Below are positions 48,438 through 51,244 of a stretch of DNA of 51,244 nt, piece after piece (the stretch's first letter is position 1; every line of letters begins with the position of its first letter). The notes under the pieces are model-generated. The model was not told the DNA's origin. It made no database searches and was given only the letters and a program-made list of their open reading frames with translations. The DNA comes from an uncultured bacterium. Lineage in GTDB: Bacteria > Verrucomicrobiota > Kiritimatiellia > RFP12 > UBA1067. Where the stretch lies: NCBI GenBank assembly GCA_902802945.1, contig CADCOC010000074.1, positions 1 through 51,244 of the forward strand, read 5' to 3'. The translations under genes were made by a program, and so were the position numbers.

Positions 48438-48482
48438 AAACCGCGGCCTGACCGCAATCCCGATTCGACAATTCACCTTCTG

Positions 48483-49934
48483 CTATTCGCGCGATGGCAC
48501 CGGGGCGTCAATGCCGAACAGACGCGGAGCGGGGATGATGAAGTCAAAGAAATCGCTATCCGGCACAACAGGCGAAAGCTCCCCCGCATAGACGAGGACC
48601 GTCCTCACGGACATGCCTCGTCTCAGCGGCAGACGCGCAACCTTCTCGCGCACGTCATCCACCACATCACCACGAATCTCCCGCCTACGCTTCACTTCCA
48701 CGACATACGCCGTACTGCTCGTCTGCAACAGAAGGTCGATCTGGCATCCCCCGCCACGGGACATGAGCTTGTTGCGGTAGGCGGCAGCGGAGACGAAACT
48801 CCTGTTCCCCAGCCCCAGGGTGTCAAGGAGCGTCGGCAGATTGTTCATGACCAGGTTCTCGAACTGAAACCCCATCACGCTCTCCCAGCCTGGAAGTGCG
48901 GCAAGGGAAGAAAATCTGTAGGCGCCGCGTCTGATCTCCTCGGAGACGGGAAGCACGTATCTAAGGAAGAAGCGCGCGTAGTTGTCGCGTATGCGGTAGC
49001 GCCCCGTCCGGGCACGACGGCCTGTCGCCGGATTCAGACCGCCGTCCTCATCGATGAAGCCCGCCACTTTCAGCTCCTCCAGCGCTTCTGACATGTGGCC
49101 GTTGCGCTCGCGGTCCAGCCGTTCCGCGATTTCGGACGTGCCGAGCGATTCCCTCGCCAACGCATGGAGGATGTCCTTCTTGAGCGTATTGGAGTCGCTG
49201 AGCATGTCGTTGAATATCTCATTGAAATCCCTGAACAGGTAACCCTCGGGCGTGAAACAGGTTCGCCTGATGTTTTCATCCGCCGGAAACGCGAAGTCCA
49301 TCTCCTCCAGATAGCGGGGCACCCCGCCGGTCACGGCCAAGACGTCCAGAATCTCACGCCAATCCGTCCGCTTGGCCCGCGCCCCCCAGAACTTGAGGCA
49401 TTCCGTAGGTGGCAGTTCTGGAACCACCACGTCAAGCGAGACCCGCCCCACAAAACCCTTGCTTCCGAGAATGTTCTTCTGTATCCACGTGGACACGGAT
49501 CCGCAGAGAAAGACGATCAACCGAGGATGCTCGTGGAAAAGGTTGTCCCACGCGACCTTCAGTTTCGCCGGAAACCGATGGTCGTACTTGCCCATCCAGG
49601 AAATCTCGTCAAGCAGAACGACCGTCTCCCGGTTGTCCAGGGCAGAATCAAGAAGCTCGAACGCATCGCCCCAGTCGGATACCTTCGTCTTCGGAAGCCG
49701 CGTCTGCCGCGCAAGCCGCCGCGTGAACTCGTCGAGCTGGTCCTGGTTCGTCATGCCCTCGTCGGGGGCGAGGCCTTCAAAGCTCAGAAACCTAGCGCCG
49801 CTTCGCACTGCGAACTGTTTCAGCAGCGTGGACTTGCCGATGCGCCGCCGTCCGCGACAGACGACGAGCGACGGAACTTTCTTCCGCCACAATTCCGTAA
49901 ACCGCGCCAGGATCTCGCTGCGTCCGTAAAACAT
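48483..49934 (-). CDS. AAA+ ATPase with DUF234-type nuclease-like C-terminus
   Basis: A 483-residue protein of the archaeal-type ATPase/DUF234 family, common in bacteria and archaea and often linked to mobile DNA. Walker A GRRRIGKSTLLKQF (about 32-45), Walker B VVLLDEISWMG (about 105-115), a winged-helix region (about 265-310) and a C-terminal PD-(D/E)XK-like fold (GCQIDLLLQTSSTAYVVEVK, about 395-415). GAGGAGATCGGAATT precedes the ATG. Role is unknown; DNA processing or defence is possible. Confidence 0.88.
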   Translation of the reverse strand: MFYGRSEILARFTELWRKKVPSLVVCRGRRRIGKSTLLKQFAVRSGARFLSFEGLAPDEGMTNQDQLDEFTRRLARQTRLPKTKVSDWGDAFELLDSALDNRETVVLLDEISWMGKYDHRFPAKLKVAWDNLFHEHPRLIVFLCGSVSTWIQKNILGSKGFVGRVSLDVVVPELPPTECLKFWGARAKRTDWREILDVLAVTGGVPRYLEEMDFAFPADENIRRTCFTPEGYLFRDFNEIFNDMLSDSNTLKKDILHALARESLGTSEIAERLDRERNGHMSEALEELKVAGFIDEDGGLNPATGRRARTGRYRIRDNYARFFLRYVLPVSEEIRRGAYRFSSLAALPGWESVMGFQFENLVMNNLPTLLDTLGLGNRSFVSAAAYRNKLMSRGGGCQIDLLLQTSSTAYVVEVKRRREIRGDVVDDVREKVARLPLRRGMSVRTVLVYAGELSPVVPDSDFFDFIIPAPRLFGIDAPVPSRE

Positions 49935-49963
49935 AATTCCGATCTCCTCGAATGTTTGCTGGG

Positions 49964-49972
49964 ATTATACCA
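49964..49972 (-). promoter_or_regulatory. extended -10 promoter of the DUF234 ATPase gene
   Basis: Minus-strand TGGTATAAT after TTTC, 30 bases ahead of the ATG at 49934. Confidence 0.55.
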
Positions 49973-50000
49973 GAAACGCGGCGGCACCGCAACACAATTC

Positions 50001-50088
50001 GGGCACCAAATTGCATTTTTGCAATTCCGTGCCCGGAATGCTGCCCGACAGACAGGGCACGAAATTGCTTTTTCAGCAATTTCGTGCC
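50001..50088. repeat. pair of long hairpins with shared arm sequence
   Basis: 50001-50034 has 14-base arms (GGGCACCAAATTGC, two mismatches) with loop ATTTTT. 50056-50088 has perfect 13-base arms (GGCACGAAATTGC) with loop TTTTTCA. They lie between the zinc-protein stop and the DUF234 ATPase promoter and may terminate the former. Confidence 0.8.
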
Positions 50089-50098
50089 GAACCTGCAT

Positions 50099-50359
50099 TC
50101 ACTTCTTGGGTGCGCCGTGCTGCTTGCAGAAGTTGTAGCCTGGCTCGGGGGCGCGGGTGCAGCGCGTGCCCTCGAACGTGAGGGCGCGGCAGCGGGTGGG
50201 CGAGATCTTCACCTTGCGGTCGGCCGCATGCATCTTGCAGTAGTCCTTTTCACCGTCCTTGCGGTTCTTGCAGCGCGTGCCGTTTGGCGACATACACCAG
50301 CAGGTACCGTCGTCCTTTGGCTTTTCCTTGCCCTTCTTCGTCACTCCATCCTGCATCAT
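50099..50359 (-). CDS. small Cys/His zinc-binding protein
   Basis: An 86-residue basic protein with two repeats of C-x(8)-C-x(9)-C-x2-H type: CMSPNGTRCKNRKDGEKDYC followed by KMH, and CRALTFEGTRCTRAPEPGYN followed by FCKQH. Each should bind one zinc. The start is uncertain: ATG-ATG at 50359/50356 or an upstream GTG at 50419, and neither has a good ribosome site. Two tandem 12-base repeats (GTCAAAGTAATC) lie at about 50377-50400. Nucleic-acid binding is plausible; no function known. Confidence 0.7.
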   Translation of the reverse strand: MMQDGVTKKGKEKPKDDGTCWCMSPNGTRCKNRKDGEKDYCKMHAADRKVKISPTRCRALTFEGTRCTRAPEPGYNFCKQHGAPKK

Positions 50360-50458
50360 CCCGTTGGGGTCAAGCGTCAAAGTAATCGTCAAAGTAATCG
50401 GTAGTGGGCGACATTTCACTGACCGGAGACGTTTGTCCGTGTAGAAGTGTAGGAAGTA

Positions 50459-50467
50459 TGGTATACT
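50459..50467 (+). promoter_or_regulatory. extended -10 promoter of the acyl ligase gene
   Basis: TGGTATACT, 36 bases ahead of the ATG at 50503. It is identical to the element at 7642. Confidence 0.55.
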
Positions 50468-50502
50468 ATCCTCACGTCGCCTTTAGGCCAACGAATACAT
50501 AT

Positions 50503-51244
50503 ATGATACGCGAAACAACATTGCTGGAGCAATTCCGACATAACCGGGACGAGCGCCCGGACGAGCCGGCATTCCTGATTGCGGCCGGCGACCGGTCCGT
50601 ACCTATCACCTGGCGCGAGTTCTCCGAGGACATCGAGGAGATCGCCTGGATCGTTGAGCACTACGCCCCCGGCGCGGTGGTGGGCCTCCTCGGCGAAAAC
50701 TCATACGAGTGGATTACCGCGCACGCGGCAGGACTCTTCGCCGGCGTCACGGTGGTGCCGCTTGAGGTAAACCTCTCCGCGCAGGAGATCGTGGACCGCC
50801 TCGCCTTCACCGGCGCCACGTACCTCGTCCACAGCGCGCTCTACGTGGAAAAGGCGCGCGAAGTGGAACGCCTGCTGCCCGGCCTCGTGGTGGGCGGGTT
50901 CGGCTCGCACAAGGCTGACGAGCTGATGGCACTCGCGCGCGCCGCGCTCGACATGGGCGACGACAGCGTGTTCGACCTTCCGCCGCGCAACGAAGACGAG
51001 ACGGCGATGATCGTGTTCACGAGCGGCACCACGTCCAAGCCGCGCGGCGCGGAGCTGACGCTGCGCGGCATCCGCACGTTCTCGGAATTCGCCCAGACGG
51101 CCTTCGGCTTCCAGCCCGGCTCGCGCTCGCTCATGCTGCTGCCGCTCTACCACATCTTCGGACTCTGCACGACCTATTCGATGCTCGCGCACGGCGTGTC
51201 GCTCGGCGTCTGCCCCGACTTCCGCCGCATCTACGACGCCGTGG
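50503..51244 (+). CDS. AMP-forming acyl-CoA/ACP ligase, partial (cut by window end)
   Basis: The first 247 codons are present. The AMP-binding P-loop-like motif is IVFTSGTTSKPRGAELT, with the next motif LPLYHIFGLC. Such enzymes activate fatty or other carboxylic acids with ATP to an acyl-adenylate and pass them to CoA or a carrier protein. No membrane segment is seen in this part. No strong ribosome site precedes the ATG, which is supported by the promoter spacing and the conserved N-terminus (LLEQFRHNRDERPDEPAFLI). Confidence 0.9.
   Translation, partial: MIRETTLLEQFRHNRDERPDEPAFLIAAGDRSVPITWREFSEDIEEIAWIVEHYAPGAVVGLLGENSYEWITAHAAGLFAGVTVVPLEVNLSAQEIVDRLAFTGATYLVHSALYVEKAREVERLLPGLVVGGFGSHKADELMALARAALDMGDDSVFDLPPRNEDETAMIVFTSGTTSKPRGAELTLRGIRTFSEFAQTAFGFQPGSRSLMLLPLYHIFGLCTTYSMLAHGVSLGVCPDFRRIYDAV

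Noticed and set aside
44856..49091. A very long plus-strand open frame opposite parC, smc and the ATPase, and similar ones at 39165-41759, 42370-44925 and 2784-4133
   Set aside because: They are antisense to well-supported genes, rich in Arg/His/Val as expected from complementary GC-rich codons, and match no family.

Overview
The window looks like a chromosomal segment of a high-GC bacterium of the PVC superphylum, most likely a Kiritimatiellota- or Verrucomicrobiota-like gut or sediment polysaccharide degrader. This is inference from three things: large multi-domain plant-polysaccharide enzymes (GH51-GH127 and GH105-PL22 fusions), secreted beta-helix proteins, and many short palindromes dispersed inside genes. 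I saw no rRNA, tRNA or CRISPR array.

Layout. 1-7.4 kb: a frameshifted secreted metzincin-like protease, a MoxR ATPase, a secreted right-handed beta-helix protein and a Sel1/unknown gene pair. 7.7-11.1 kb: a Tat-exported DUF362 protein, a fused NapH/NapG-like Fe-S membrane protein, a small PQ-loop-like protein and a coiled-coil protein. 11.1-17.2 kb (minus): a cell-envelope operon murF-murD-LysM-ftsW-serC, in which murF is interrupted by a one-base frameshift. 17.2-20.2 kb (plus): fucO (lactaldehyde/propanediol oxidoreductase) and iorA without iorB. 20.2-34.4 kb: an accessory island holding an ORF6N/phospholipase-D-like protein, a coupled pair of unknown small genes, a REP-associated (HUH) transposase with its REP palindromes, a type III restriction-modification operon (mod-res-ASCH protein), a DinJ/RelB-type antitoxin with a YoeB toxin, a 1,291-residue Z1-domain ATPase and a structured non-coding stretch. 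34.4-41.4 kb (minus): the two fusion glycosidases. 41.4-50.4 kb (minus): a DUF4186 protein, AzlD/AzlC, topoisomerase IV/gyrase subunit A, SMC with a reduced hinge, a DUF234-type ATPase and a small Cys/His zinc protein. From 50.5 kb (plus): an AMP-forming acyl ligase cut by the window end.

The strongest unexplained signal is a set of short palindromes, typically two 9-base arms around a 3-base loop, often next to a GGTAGG or CCTACC tail. They occur in protease, murF, res, mod, GH105-PL22, GH51-GH127 and parC, where they are read through in frame as short peptide inserts, and also between genes. A second palindrome family (G/C runs with a GAACCCC tail) clusters around the HUH transposase and reappears between res and mod. 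A third recurrent pattern is an extended -10 promoter element (TGnTATAnT, usually after TTTT) ahead of many genes. The candidate undescribed systems are therefore (i) gene-invading palindromes, (ii) a RAYT/REP system that has inserted into its own transposase gene, and (iii) a Z1 ATPase placed beside a type III R-M operon and a DinJ/YoeB module.
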